This document shows, piece by piece, positions 8,137 through 16,880 of a stretch of DNA of 61,590 nt. Numbering within the stretch: position 1 is the first letter of the stretch; each line of letters starts with the position of its first letter. The position numbers and the translations under genes are program-made. The notes under the pieces are model-generated. The model did not search any database, was not told where the DNA came from, and worked only from the letters and a program-made list of their open reading frames with translations. Source of the DNA: JALCOL01 sp022649665 (lineage in GTDB: Bacteria; Bacillota; Bacilli; Lactobacillales; Enterococcaceae); NCBI GenBank assembly GCA_030372335.1, contig JAUDCW010000015.1. One strand, written 5' to 3'.

Positions 8137-9293
8137 AGTTTAATACAAAGCTTCTTCACGATGTTCCATCGGTCGATCCGCTGACCGGAGCAGCTTCACT
8201 TCCCAAATATCAAGTATCAACCTACCATCAGGAAGACATCTTCAATAAACAAAAATATACGTATACTCGGTTTGGGAATCCGACAATCGAAGCACTTGAA
8301 AATGGGATTGCAACACTGGAAAACGCTAATTTTGGGCTGGCATTTTCTTCAGGAATGGCAGCGATTACAGCTGCTTTAATGACGCTTCAAACTGGAGATC
8401 ATGTGATAGCGCCTAAAGATATCTATGGTGGCGCTTACCAGTTGATTCATGATTTTTTACCAAATTATGGGATCTCAAGTGTTTTTTTGGAAGAAATGAC
8501 TGCAGAGGAAATTGGACAAAACTTGAAGCCTAACACAAAAATGATCTATATTGAAACTCCCTCAAATCCGTTGCTGAAGATTACAGATATTCGAGAAGTA
8601 GTCTCAATTGCAAAAAAATTTCAGTTGAAAACAGTAATCGATAATACTTTTATGACACCAATAGGTCAAACACCGCTTGATTTGGGTGTCGATATGGTGA
8701 TCCACAGTGCAACCAAGTTTATCAATGGACACAGTGATGTTGTAGCTGGTTTGGTAGCGACAAATGATGAGAAGATATTTTCTGCATTAAAAAAAAGGCA
8801 GGTCACTTTTGGCAGCATTTTAGGCCCGGAAGATGCTTGGCTAGTGTTGCGTGGGCTGAAAACATTAGGCATTAGGTTTGAAAGAAGTACTGAGAATGCA
8901 AAAAAAATCGCAGAATTTCTAGCAACAAATGAGGCTGTCAAAAAAGTTTATTATCCGGGACTCGCGACACATGAAAAGAGCACAGTTCATTTTTCTCAGG
9001 CGCAAAGCGGTGGGGCGGTTCTGTCGTTTGATCTTGGCAGCAGGCAAGCGGTTGCCGATTTTTTCAAAAACCTCACGATCCCGATTTCAGCAGTCAGTCT
9101 TGGCGGAGTAGAATCAATTTTGTCATATCCGGCAACAATGTCGCATGCTTGTATGTCAAAGCAAGATCGTTTGGCAGCTGGGGTAACTGATGGGCTGGTT
9201 CGCTTATCAGTTGGGATTGAAGATATTGAGGATTTGTTAGATGATCTTTCAAATAGTTTACATCAGGTAGAGGTGATGAATATTGACGAATGA
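8133..9293 (+). CDS. Cys/Met metabolism PLP enzyme (cystathionine lyase/synthase family)
   Basis: A 386-residue PLP-dependent enzyme of the MetB/MetC/CGL family. The phosphate-binding YTYTRFGNP is at about 42-50. The cofactor-holding lysine is Lys195 in SATKFINGH, and the C-terminal RLSVGIED is typical. Members cleave or form C-S bonds in cystathionine, cysteine or cysteine S-conjugates. Sequence alone does not separate gamma-synthase from beta- or gamma-lyase. No methionine or cysteine biosynthesis genes adjoin it. It sits inside a sugar-catabolic operon, coupled to NagA-like and M20 genes by overlapping codons, which suggests a C-S lyase acting on a cysteine derived from the imported sugar conjugate. 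Confidence 0.87.
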   Translation: MKFNTKLLHDVPSVDPLTGAASLPKYQVSTYHQEDIFNKQKYTYTRFGNPTIEALENGIATLENANFGLAFSSGMAAITAALMTLQTGDHVIAPKDIYGGAYQLIHDFLPNYGISSVFLEEMTAEEIGQNLKPNTKMIYIETPSNPLLKITDIREVVSIAKKFQLKTVIDNTFMTPIGQTPLDLGVDMVIHSATKFINGHSDVVAGLVATNDEKIFSALKKRQVTFGSILGPEDAWLVLRGLKTLGIRFERSTENAKKIAEFLATNEAVKKVYYPGLATHEKSTVHFSQAQSGGAVLSFDLGSRQAVADFFKNLTIPISAVSLGGVESILSYPATMSHACMSKQDRLAAGVTDGLVRLSVGIEDIEDLLDDLSNSLHQVEVMNIDE

Positions 9294-10425
9294 ATCAGAA
9301 AAAATTATTTTAACAAGAAGAGATCTTCATCGAATTCCTGAAGAAGGCTTGCAAGAATATGAAACAAGTCGTTATATTTTGGAATGCGTAAAGAAAATTT
9401 CAAAGAGCTGGATTAATTATCGAGTACAAGAAACAGCAGTTGCTGTATTTTTCGAAGGGAAAAATAAAAGCAAACGAACAATTGGTTGGCGTGCAGATAT
9501 CGATGGTTTGCCGATCACAGAAGAAACTGGCGACAGCTATGCATCTGTCCATCCGGGGTGGATGCATGCATGTGGTCACGATGTTCATACGGCAATTGCT
9601 CTGGAACTGCTCGACTATTTCAGCAAGATTCAACCGGCTGACAATTTATTGATCTTGTTTCAACCGGCAGAAGAAAATGAATGTGGCGGGCAACGTATCT
9701 ATAATAATCATTTATTAGCGGGGTGGGAACCGACTGAAATATATGCACTGCACTGTAATCCGAGTTTGCCGACAGGGACAGTCAGTACTAGATCAGGAGT
9801 GCTGTTCGCGTCAGCTTGTGAATTAACAGTTACTTTTGAAGGAACATCCGGGCACGCTGCAATGCCGCAAAATTCAGCTGACCTAATTGTCGCAGCTGCA
9901 GATTTTATTCAGCAAACGCAGCAGATCATCAGTCGTAAAAAAGATCCGTTAGAGCCGGCAGTGATTTCCTACGGTGTAATAACAGGTGGAGATGTTTATA
10001 ATATCTTGCCAGGAAAAGTCTCTTTGAAAGGGACAATCAGAAGTTTGAACGAAGAAACGAAAGAGAAACTCGAAATGAATTTAAAAAAATCAGCTGCCAG
10101 TATCGAAGTTTTTCATGATTGCAAGATAACTCTTGATTTTAATTACCGCGGATATCTACCGGTAATCAATAATGAGGAATTAACCCATAAGTTTATCAAC
10201 TATATCAAACACAGAACGGATATCGCTTTTGAAATTGCAAAGCCGACACTGGCTGGGGAAGATTTTGGTTTTCTATCGAGTATTTTTCCGGGAATGATGT
10301 TTTGGCTAGGAGTGAATAGTCCATATGGGCTTCACCATCCAAAATTTCAACCAGATGAGAAAGCGTTAAAGATCGGTTTTGATGTTTGTGCCGGCTTTTT
10401 GCAAGAAAGACTAAATGAAGAATGA
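9283..10425 (+). CDS. M20 family amidohydrolase/aminoacylase
   Basis: A 380-residue M20D peptidase-family enzyme, a metal-dependent hydrolase of N-acyl amino acids. Metal-site residues are in ACGHDVH (Cys97, His99, Asp100, His102), PAEE (Glu130, Glu131) and LHC (His157). A dimerisation domain lies at about 175-290. The start is TTG at 9283, chosen because a strong GAGGTG site lies just upstream and the gene overlaps the previous stop by 11 bases. The family includes N-acetylcysteine, N-acetyldiaminopimelate and N-acylglutamine deacylases. Here it fits removal of an N-acyl group from an amino acid, possibly N-acetylcysteine, liberated by the preceding enzymes. Last gene of the operon. Confidence 0.86.
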   Translation: MTNESEKIILTRRDLHRIPEEGLQEYETSRYILECVKKISKSWINYRVQETAVAVFFEGKNKSKRTIGWRADIDGLPITEETGDSYASVHPGWMHACGHDVHTAIALELLDYFSKIQPADNLLILFQPAEENECGGQRIYNNHLLAGWEPTEIYALHCNPSLPTGTVSTRSGVLFASACELTVTFEGTSGHAAMPQNSADLIVAAADFIQQTQQIISRKKDPLEPAVISYGVITGGDVYNILPGKVSLKGTIRSLNEETKEKLEMNLKKSAASIEVFHDCKITLDFNYRGYLPVINNEELTHKFINYIKHRTDIAFEIAKPTLAGEDFGFLSSIFPGMMFWLGVNSPYGLHHPKFQPDEKALKIGFDVCAGFLQERLNEE

Positions 10426-10434
10426 ATATTAATT

Positions 10435-10470
10435 TCCGGATGAATGGCTTATTCATCCGGATTTTTGTTT
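10435..10470 (+). terminator. Terminator of the GH4-M20 operon
   Basis: An 11-bp perfect stem (10435-10445 with 10451-10461) with a 5-base loop is followed by a T-rich tract. It lies 9 bases after the M20 stop codon. Confidence 0.9.
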
Positions 10471-10787
10471 TATTCTTTTTAAAAAGATCGACTGTTCCTG
10501 TTCTTTTTAGCGATATTTTTCAGCTTGTATCTAAAAAAAGAAACCAATCGATCAATTCTTTTTTAGTGCAAAATACAGCTGTGTGCTTCTTTTTAAAAAA
10601 ATTGTGTAAGGCTGCTTTTGCGTAGCCAAGCCAAGGTAAGCGCTATCAATATGATTGTGCAATAATCATGAATCTTCAGACAATTGCGGCTTTTTATATT
10701 TTTTTTATCGCGGATAAAAAAACAAAAAAGACAGATGATCAATCATGATTATATAATCAATTCAAGTTATGAGAGGAGGTGTGACAA
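10471..10787. other. AT-rich intergenic region before the WxL operon
   Basis: I see no convincing gene in these 317 bases. It holds an imperfect A/T-rich inverted repeat (about 10531-10566), a near-consensus cre site (10635-10648), and a TATAAT (10752-10757) about 36 bases before the first WxL-operon start. No clear -35 accompanies it, so activation by a regulator such as the Mga-like protein at the operon end is plausible. Confidence 0.5.
10635..10648. promoter_or_regulatory. Probable cre site upstream of WxL operon
   Basis: GGTAAGCGCTATCA matches the cre consensus at all defined positions except the first. It lies about 105 bases upstream of the TATAAT preceding the WxL operon, so CcpA could influence expression of the surface complex. 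Confidence 0.5.
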
Positions 10788-12674
10788 ATGAAAAAGATGT
10801 TGTTTTTTTGCGGGATGCTATCAGCGCTGTTGCTGCTGCCGAAGACTTCCCTCGCGGCAACAAATATTTTGTCAGGCGAAGAACGGCCCTCAGGAGCAAT
10901 TTTAGGGGCGGCAAGCAGCAAAGATGATCCTGCAAAAAACAAATCAGCAACGACGAATTCAAACAAGCGCTCACAGAGTATTTTTGGAATGACGCCGAAT
11001 CAAACAGAGAATAATGAAGACGATCAGCACCTGCAAGCTGCACCCGCTGCGAATGCAAACAATCCAGCCCTCGCGGGAACGGCTGATGAATTAGAACAAG
11101 CGATCCTAGTTGGCGAAACTTACATCAAACTGACTGCCGACATCAATATCGATCAGCTGGCGATCCCTGTGAAAAATTCGCTCACGATCGATGGCGACGG
11201 CAAGTACACATATATGTTTAACGGCGGGGATAATCGGCAAGGCGGAATCTATTTTGCAGCGAGCGATATCGAAATTACGTTCAAAAATTTGAAAATCGGT
11301 GATCCGAATATCAGCAAATCTGCAAACAATAACTATGGAATCGCCCCAGCGGATGATTTGATCAGCGGCAGCAAGATCATCGTTGAGAATGTTGATTATT
11401 ATTCTGATTGCGGGACCCAGCCTTTTTACATGCAAGGAGAAACGAATCAGGTTGTGCTGAAGGGAAAAAATTCCTTTTTGATGACGAAAAAAGAAGCGGG
11501 GATCACTTCGAATCAAGGATTCGCTGAAGGAGCCGATTTTATTTTTGATGAAAGCTCAAATACGCAGATCAAGATCGAAAACAAAGATTCATATGGGACT
11601 TTTCGCTCGGTGGAGGGACCGCTGCCGGTCGTGATCGAGCTTAAAAAAGGCGCTCGGCTGAAAGTCGATTCCGATACTTCGTTTATTTATTCGGAAGCCG
11701 ACCTTGGAAACAAGCTGCTGATCGGCGAAGGCGCGGTGCTCGATATCAATGAAACGGATCCGCTGAATGGGAACTTGATGCCCCAAGATTACGGGTTGGA
11801 TATCGAAGTCCAGGAAAAGGGCCGGTTCACTGCCAACACAGCGGCACCTTCTCCGTTCAATTCGGACTCCGCTTTGAATCTAGGCCCTAAGTCAAAAGTA
11901 AAACTGAAAAACAAAAATGGTGACTTTTATGCTGGCGGAAGCGGCAAGATCAAAATCGATAATGCGGATGAATTATTATTTGAGACCGGGCAGCGCGGGC
12001 CGGCAAGTCCGACCGGTCTAGCGTCATCCGAAAATAATCTGGTCTTTGTAGCCTTCAACAACGAAACACGTGACTACGGGATCTATGCGGATAATCAGCT
12101 GCTTGAGACGCAGCACCAAGCTTCTTCGTGGAAAATCAGCGAAGGAGATTTTAAAAGAAGAATCGTTTTTCTACATCATGATACCCCTGACAAGCTCAAA
12201 AATGCTTCCTCCTTTAAATTACTCCGGAATAGAGTTTCAAACGGAAACGACGGGAAGTTAGAACTGCTTTCTGTGCCGGATTTTGATTTTGGCGACCATC
12301 TCGTCGCAGATACGACCCAAGTCTTGCGCCCAGCGGTCCAAGGAACATTGACGGTCGAGGATACGAGAACCGCAGTCGATAAAGAATCACAATTATCTTT
12401 AAAAGTGGCGCAGCCGTTTGAAAACGGTGATCTCGATCTGACGGGTCTCTTGACGTATATCAATGCGGCCGGGGAGGAACAACCGCTTTCTGATCAAGCA
12501 GTCCTGATCGAAGAAACGGTCGATCAAGAGACGCGTGAAATTTCGAGTGAATGGAATACCGCGACTGATGGCAGTGCGCGTGGATTGAAAATGTCCGTTC
12601 CCGTTGAAAAACAAAAAGCCGGCACATTTACAGGAACATTGGAGTGGTCTTTAGCGGATGTGCCAAGTAACTGA
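10788..12674 (+). CDS. Large secreted beta-helix protein with C-terminal WxL-like end
   Basis: A 628-residue surface protein. A signal peptide (about 1-24, ending SLAA) precedes a low-complexity N/A/T-rich segment to about 85. A long region of short repeating beta-strands with GDG, NGGDN and LKG turns (about 90-430) looks like a parallel beta-helix of the adhesin/pectate-lyase-like type. The C-terminus (about 500-628) resembles a WxL cell-wall-binding domain and ends in EWSLADVPSN, but the first of the two usual WxL motifs is not evident. A strong GAGGAGGTG site precedes the ATG. First gene of the WxL operon and probably the large ligand-binding partner of the complex. The ligand is unknown. 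Confidence 0.75.
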   Translation: MKKMLFFCGMLSALLLLPKTSLAATNILSGEERPSGAILGAASSKDDPAKNKSATTNSNKRSQSIFGMTPNQTENNEDDQHLQAAPAANANNPALAGTADELEQAILVGETYIKLTADINIDQLAIPVKNSLTIDGDGKYTYMFNGGDNRQGGIYFAASDIEITFKNLKIGDPNISKSANNNYGIAPADDLISGSKIIVENVDYYSDCGTQPFYMQGETNQVVLKGKNSFLMTKKEAGITSNQGFAEGADFIFDESSNTQIKIENKDSYGTFRSVEGPLPVVIELKKGARLKVDSDTSFIYSEADLGNKLLIGEGAVLDINETDPLNGNLMPQDYGLDIEVQEKGRFTANTAAPSPFNSDSALNLGPKSKVKLKNKNGDFYAGGSGKIKIDNADELLFETGQRGPASPTGLASSENNLVFVAFNNETRDYGIYADNQLLETQHQASSWKISEGDFKRRIVFLHHDTPDKLKNASSFKLLRNRVSNGNDGKLELLSVPDFDFGDHLVADTTQVLRPAVQGTLTVEDTRTAVDKESQLSLKVAQPFENGDLDLTGLLTYINAAGEEQPLSDQAVLIEETVDQETREISSEWNTATDGSARGLKMSVPVEKQKAGTFTGTLEWSLADVPSN

Positions 12675-12690
12675 TGAAAGGAGCTTGAGC

Positions 12691-13014
12691 ATGAAAAAAA
12701 GACTATGGATCATTTTACTGATCTTGGGAATGGTCATTACGGGTTCTGCCAAGTACGCTGCAGCTGCACCGGAAAATGGATATCGGTCAGCGGGCGAGGT
12801 CAGTTTTTTTACTGACAATGATCCACCGCTTCCCGCGATCAGTGGAAAAAATTTAAAAAACGCCCAGATCCAAGATCCAGCGAAAAAAGGTTATCTTCCC
12901 CAGCTCGGCGAGACACGTTCGCTGATCTGCAGTTTATCGGGGATTTTAATAATATTGATGGCACTCTTTGTCTTACTTAAAAAAAACGAGAAAAAGAAAG
13001 AAGGAAATGAATAA
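12691..13014 (+). CDS. Short LPxTG-like anchored protein of WxL cluster
   Basis: A 107-residue protein starting at the ATG after AAAGGAG. It has a signal peptide (about 1-28), a short extracellular stretch, then LPQLGE followed by a hydrophobic helix and a KKNEKKK tail: the layout of a sortase substrate. The motif has Leu where canonical LPxTG has Thr, so sortase A recognition is uncertain and the protein may simply stay in the membrane. WxL clusters often encode one such small protein. Its stop overlaps the next ATG by one base. Confidence 0.75.
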   Translation: MKKRLWIILLILGMVITGSAKYAAAAPENGYRSAGEVSFFTDNDPPLPAISGKNLKNAQIQDPAKKGYLPQLGETRSLICSLSGILIILMALFVLLKKNEKKKEGNE

Positions 13015-13769
13015 TGAAAAACAAAAAAATGCTCACTTTATTTGCAGTAACGATGCTGGCGGCGGTCTCAGTTCCCAGCGTATCACTAGCAGCCCCGGTC
13101 GGTGATATCCAGTCGAACGGTCGCGTTTCTTTCCAAGCTGACAAATCCGCGACCGATCCAAAAAATCCGCTGGATCCGGGCGAAAAGAAACCAGGAACGC
13201 CGCTAGATCCAATCGATCCCAACGGAAAAGTGACTCCGGGAACAAATGGACCGTTGTCACTGGATTTTGTTTCCAGTTTTTCTTTTGGAGAAGCGAACAT
13301 CACTTCTGATGATGCAACATACTTTGCCAAAGCGCAGAGCTTCACTCAAGAGGATGGAACAAAAGTCGAACGGCCAAACTTCGTCCAAGTTTCCGATAAA
13401 CGCGGAACATTTGAAGGTTGGACGCTTAAGGTCAAGCAGGACAAACAATTTGCCGTGATCGACGATGCGACAAAGGAATTAGAGGGTGCAGAGCTAAGCT
13501 TCTTGAATGCCAGCACAGCTTCCACGGTCGACTCGAAATATGCCCCAGATGGCCAAAGCGAATTCACATTGACGCCGGGATCTTCACAAATCGCGCCGCT
13601 CACGGCTGCGAAAGATAAAGGAATGGGAACTTGGATTTACCGCTTTGGCGATGAAGCGACGAAAGAAAAATCAGTTGCGCTTTCCGTACCAGGAAAAACC
13701 CCGAAAATGGCTAAAGAATACACGACTTCGCTGACCTGGTCGCTCGAAACGACGCCAACGAACCCTTAA
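13014..13769 (+). CDS. Small WxL domain surface protein (copy 1)
   Basis: A 251-residue secreted protein with a signal peptide (1-27), a Pro/Asp/Lys-rich linker (about 47-78) and a WxL domain (about 80-251). Both diagnostic motifs are present: W-T-L at 136-138 within RGTFEGW, and W-S-L at 242-244 near the C-terminus. WxL domains attach non-covalently to peptidoglycan and, with DUF916 partners, form surface complexes. First of three tandem paralogues (13014, 13802, 14580). They share the segment LSxDFxSxFxFG and the RGxxxGW context, so they arose by duplication. Confidence 0.9.
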   Translation: MKNKKMLTLFAVTMLAAVSVPSVSLAAPVGDIQSNGRVSFQADKSATDPKNPLDPGEKKPGTPLDPIDPNGKVTPGTNGPLSLDFVSSFSFGEANITSDDATYFAKAQSFTQEDGTKVERPNFVQVSDKRGTFEGWTLKVKQDKQFAVIDDATKELEGAELSFLNASTASTVDSKYAPDGQSEFTLTPGSSQIAPLTAAKDKGMGTWIYRFGDEATKEKSVALSVPGKTPKMAKEYTTSLTWSLETTPTNP

Positions 13770-13801
13770 AAACCAGCGGAGCAGGAAAAGGAGCAAGCAA
13801 C

Positions 13802-14557
13802 GTGAAAAAGATATCAATGATCTGCCTGCTTTTCTTCACGAGTGTATGGTCCTGCGAAACAGCTGCTGCGGCTGAAAGCGAAGGGACAGTGCAATTCGCA
13901 CCTGCCAGCGGAATCGTTGACCCGGTCCATCCGTATCACCCTGAAGAAAAGATCGAGCTGGTCGATGCGGTGAGTGAAGAAAGTCCGGCTTCAGGGCAGG
14001 AAGGACCGCTTTCGATCGATTTTGCTTCAAGTTTTGATTTCGGTGCGAATAAAATATCTGCGCAAGATCAAGTGTATTTTGCGGAAGCGCAGGCGCAAAA
14101 AGATGTTCAAGATACCACGGCACCCTTTGTTCAAGTTTCTGATCATCGCGGCGTGGCGACCGGCTGGATTTTGACGTTGAAACAAAACGGCCAATTAAGG
14201 ACGTCAGCGAAAACAGAGCCGCAAGAGCTTTCCGGCGCACAAATCGTTCTCAAAAACGCTCAAGTCAGCAGCATCGTCACAGATATCGACAAACCGGAAG
14301 CCCGTCAAGAGATCCAACTGGATCCTGCAGGGACGGAAACGGTCGTATTGTCCGCCGGAAAAGGCGCAGGCAGCGGAACGTGGACCGTTTACTGGGGAAC
14401 TTTGAAGGAAATAACAAAGGAAAATTCAACTGGCCGAAATGAAGGAATGCAGGTCGCGGAGGGGATCGCCTTAAAAGTCCCGGGATCCATCCTGAAAGCA
14501 CCCGCAACATATCATACGGAACTGATTTGGAACTTGAAAGATATTCCGAAAAATTAA
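13802..14557 (+). CDS. Small WxL domain surface protein (copy 2)
   Basis: A 251-residue paralogue of the preceding gene. It starts with GTG at 13802, after an AAAGGAG site. A signal peptide (about 1-24) is followed by an acidic linker shorter and less proline-rich than in copies 1 and 3, then a WxL domain with W-I-L at 122-124 and W-N-L at 243-245. The divergent linker and the extra insert near residues 200-220 set this copy apart. It is probably a second structural component of the same complex. Confidence 0.88.
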   Translation: MKKISMICLLFFTSVWSCETAAAAESEGTVQFAPASGIVDPVHPYHPEEKIELVDAVSEESPASGQEGPLSIDFASSFDFGANKISAQDQVYFAEAQAQKDVQDTTAPFVQVSDHRGVATGWILTLKQNGQLRTSAKTEPQELSGAQIVLKNAQVSSIVTDIDKPEARQEIQLDPAGTETVVLSAGKGAGSGTWTVYWGTLKEITKENSTGRNEGMQVAEGIALKVPGSILKAPATYHTELIWNLKDIPKN

Positions 14558-14579
14558 AAAATGACTGGAGAAAAAGAAA

Positions 14580-15320
14580 TTGAAAAAATTTGTATTTTTG
14601 ACTGCAGCGGCAACGCTCGCAACGATGGCGATCACGACTACACAGGCATTTGCTGATCAAACAGGCGGGGTATATACGACAGATGGTGTGATCGAATTCA
14701 CTCCATCAAAAAAACGGACCGAACCGATCGATCCGCAAGACCCAAGCAAGCAAGTCAAGCCGATCGATCCGGAAGATCCAACAAAACCTACCAATCCGGG
14801 AACGCAAGGACCATTATCGATCGATTTTGCTTCCAATTTTTACTTTGGGAAGCAGGAGATCACTTCGGAAACGAAAACATATAATGCGGCTGCGCAAAAA
14901 TATCTTGATTCGGCCGGCAAAGAACAAACGGGTCCGAACTTTGTCCAAGTATCGGATAACCGCGGCACGGAGACCGGCTGGAAGCTGCTCTTGAAACAAG
15001 AAAAGCAATTTACTTCAGCAAGCGGCAAAGAGTTGACCGGCGCCCAAGTTTCCCTGGAAAACGGGCACGTTGTGACCAATTCGAAATCGAAAGCACCTGC
15101 AGGTGAAACGGCGATCACGGTCGCTTTAGGAGCAGATCAAAAAGTGATGAACGCCAAAACCGGCAGCGGCGCGGGGACCTACTTGCTTGATTGGGGAAAT
15201 GATGAAAAAGATGGTGCGACAAGTGTCCATTTGACCGTCCCCGGTTCGACGACCAAATATGCCGAAAAATATTCAACGACCTTTACCTGGAAATTGACTG
15301 ATGCCCCTGATAATAAATAG
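14580..15320 (+). CDS. Small WxL domain surface protein (copy 3)
   Basis: A 246-residue paralogue, TTG start at 14580, with a GGAG site 9 bases upstream. A signal peptide (about 1-25) precedes a linker with repeated IDPxDP units (about 49-75) and a WxL domain with W-K-L at 134-136 and again in TWKLTDAP at the C-terminus. It is most like copy 1. The run of non-ATG starts within this operon may tune subunit ratios. Confidence 0.9.
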   Translation: MKKFVFLTAAATLATMAITTTQAFADQTGGVYTTDGVIEFTPSKKRTEPIDPQDPSKQVKPIDPEDPTKPTNPGTQGPLSIDFASNFYFGKQEITSETKTYNAAAQKYLDSAGKEQTGPNFVQVSDNRGTETGWKLLLKQEKQFTSASGKELTGAQVSLENGHVVTNSKSKAPAGETAITVALGADQKVMNAKTGSGAGTYLLDWGNDEKDGATSVHLTVPGSTTKYAEKYSTTFTWKLTDAPDNK

Positions 15321-15348
15321 AATCCAGTATTAGAAAAGGAGATCCTTC

Positions 15349-16428
15349 ATGAAGAAAACACTTTTGCTTTTTGCAGCGGCCGTCGCTCTGGTCATTATGA
15401 TGTCGCCAAAAGTATCCGCAGCGGAGTTCAATTTCGCAGCGCAGGCCCAGATTCCAGAAAATCAGCTGGATAAGGGGGTCAGCTACTTTGATATAAAACT
15501 TGATCAAGGGGCGGAGCAGACCTTACATGTCGACTTGCGCAACGATACGGAAAAAGAAGTTGCTGTCGATGTCGAGATTTCGAGCACGACGACGAACATC
15601 AATGGTGTCGTTGAATACAGCCCGAATGAGATCAAACCTGCCAAAAGTCTAAAGTTCAACATGAAGGATTATGTCAAAGCGCCAGACACAGTGAAGATCC
15701 CTGCCAAATCCGCGACGACGCTCGATTTGAAAGCGGCGATGCCGAATGAAAAATTCGACGGCGTCATGGCGGGCGGGATCACCCTGAAAGAGCACCAAGA
15801 TACGAATGATCAAGCGAACAGCAGCAATCAAAAAGGCGTTTCGATCAAAAACCAATTTTCTTATGTGATCGGGCTGGTCATGCAGCAGAACACGAATCCC
15901 GTTGCTCCTAACGTAAAGCTTGTTGACGTCAAACCGACTCAGATCAATTATCGCAATGTGATCCTGGCGCCGCTTGAAAATGATGCAGCAACTTTCATTA
16001 ACAAAGTTGCTGTGGATGCGAAAATCTCAAAAAAAGGATCCGACAAAGCGATCTATACGACATCAAAAGACGGCCTGCAAATGGCGCCGGACGCAACATT
16101 TGATTTTCCGATTTCGCTTGAAGGACAAGAATTGAAGCCTGGAGAATATGTGGCGGAGCTGGAAGTGTATGGGAATCAAAATGAGAATGGCACGATCACT
16201 AGAAAAAGCAGTAAAGGCGAACAAAAATTTGCAAATCACTGGACACTCACCAAAGAGTTTACCGTCAAGAAAAAAACTGCTGATCATTTGAATAAAAAAG
16301 ATGTCTCGCTCAAGAAAGAAAACCACTGGTGGGTCTATGTATTGATCGCACTTTTGATTCTTTTGATCACGGTCGTTGCGGTATTGATTTTTGTTGTATT
16401 GAAAAAGAAAGCAGAAGAGAAAAGATGA
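15349..16428 (+). CDS. DUF916/DUF3324 WxL-interacting protein
   Basis: A 359-residue membrane-anchored partner of WxL proteins. A signal peptide (1-24) precedes an N-terminal DUF916 domain (about 28-150, with NQLDKGVSYFD and the DGVMAGGI strand), then a DUF3324 domain (about 165-310), one transmembrane helix (about 327-350) and a Lys-rich cytoplasmic tail. In enterococci such proteins bind peptidoglycan and host ligands and form complexes with WxL proteins encoded beside them. A strong AAAAGGAG site precedes the ATG. The gene is complete. Confidence 0.93.
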   Translation: MKKTLLLFAAAVALVIMMSPKVSAAEFNFAAQAQIPENQLDKGVSYFDIKLDQGAEQTLHVDLRNDTEKEVAVDVEISSTTTNINGVVEYSPNEIKPAKSLKFNMKDYVKAPDTVKIPAKSATTLDLKAAMPNEKFDGVMAGGITLKEHQDTNDQANSSNQKGVSIKNQFSYVIGLVMQQNTNPVAPNVKLVDVKPTQINYRNVILAPLENDAATFINKVAVDAKISKKGSDKAIYTTSKDGLQMAPDATFDFPISLEGQELKPGEYVAELEVYGNQNENGTITRKSSKGEQKFANHWTLTKEFTVKKKTADHLNKKDVSLKKENHWWVYVLIALLILLITVVAVLIFVVLKKKAEEKR

Positions 16429-16434
16429 TTGCCG

Positions 16435-16845
16435 ATGAGCAGTAAAAAAGTGGTACAATGTTTAGTAATAGCAGGATTTCTGACCATTATCGCACCGGCG
16501 ATCAACGTCCAAGCCAAAGAACCGGTCCGAAATCCGACCAATCCGTCAGAAATCGTCGAGCCGCTTGAGCCGGCAAGTGCGCGCGATGCACCTGCCGAAG
16601 CTGAGATCACAAAAAGTTCAGCGGAAGAAGTCGTGCGTCCCAAGAGGAAAGCGAAGCCAAGGTCAAAGAAGCCAGAGCGAAAACATGCACGGCTCTTTTT
16701 AGATGATCTGTTTACTGCGGAGCAGACGGCCATTCTGAATTCAAATGATGATGGAACTGGCGGCGGAGACGCGCCAAACGAACAAAAAAGCTACTGGGCG
16801 GATATCGCCTATCGACTCGCCGGAAAAGTTTTGTTGGCCCGGTAA
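16435..16845 (+). CDS. Small secreted protein of unknown function in WxL operon
   Basis: A 136-residue protein with a signal peptide (about 1-28), then an acidic, proline-rich stretch, a strongly basic patch (about 70-85, PKRKAKPRSKK-like) and a short C-terminal region with no transmembrane helix. I do not recognise a family. A TTG at 16429 in the same frame is an alternative start; the ATG at 16435 is preferred. It begins 6 bases after the DUF916 stop and precedes the regulator, so it belongs to the WxL operon. The basic patch could bind wall polymers, which is speculative. Confidence 0.6.
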   Translation: MSSKKVVQCLVIAGFLTIIAPAINVQAKEPVRNPTNPSEIVEPLEPASARDAPAEAEITKSSAEEVVRPKRKAKPRSKKPERKHARLFLDDLFTAEQTAILNSNDDGTGGGDAPNEQKSYWADIAYRLAGKVLLAR

Positions 16846-16880
16846 GCGATCGTTTGATTTGAATAGTAAGGTGACTCATT

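Noticed and set aside
10422..10625. 67-residue frame after the M20 gene
   Set aside because: It begins inside the terminator hairpin and is biased by T-rich DNA (Phe/Leu-rich); no ribosome site.
12977..13345. 122-residue frame antisense to the WxL copy 1 gene
   Set aside because: The Gly/Ser/Pro pattern is a mirror of the WxL linker codons.
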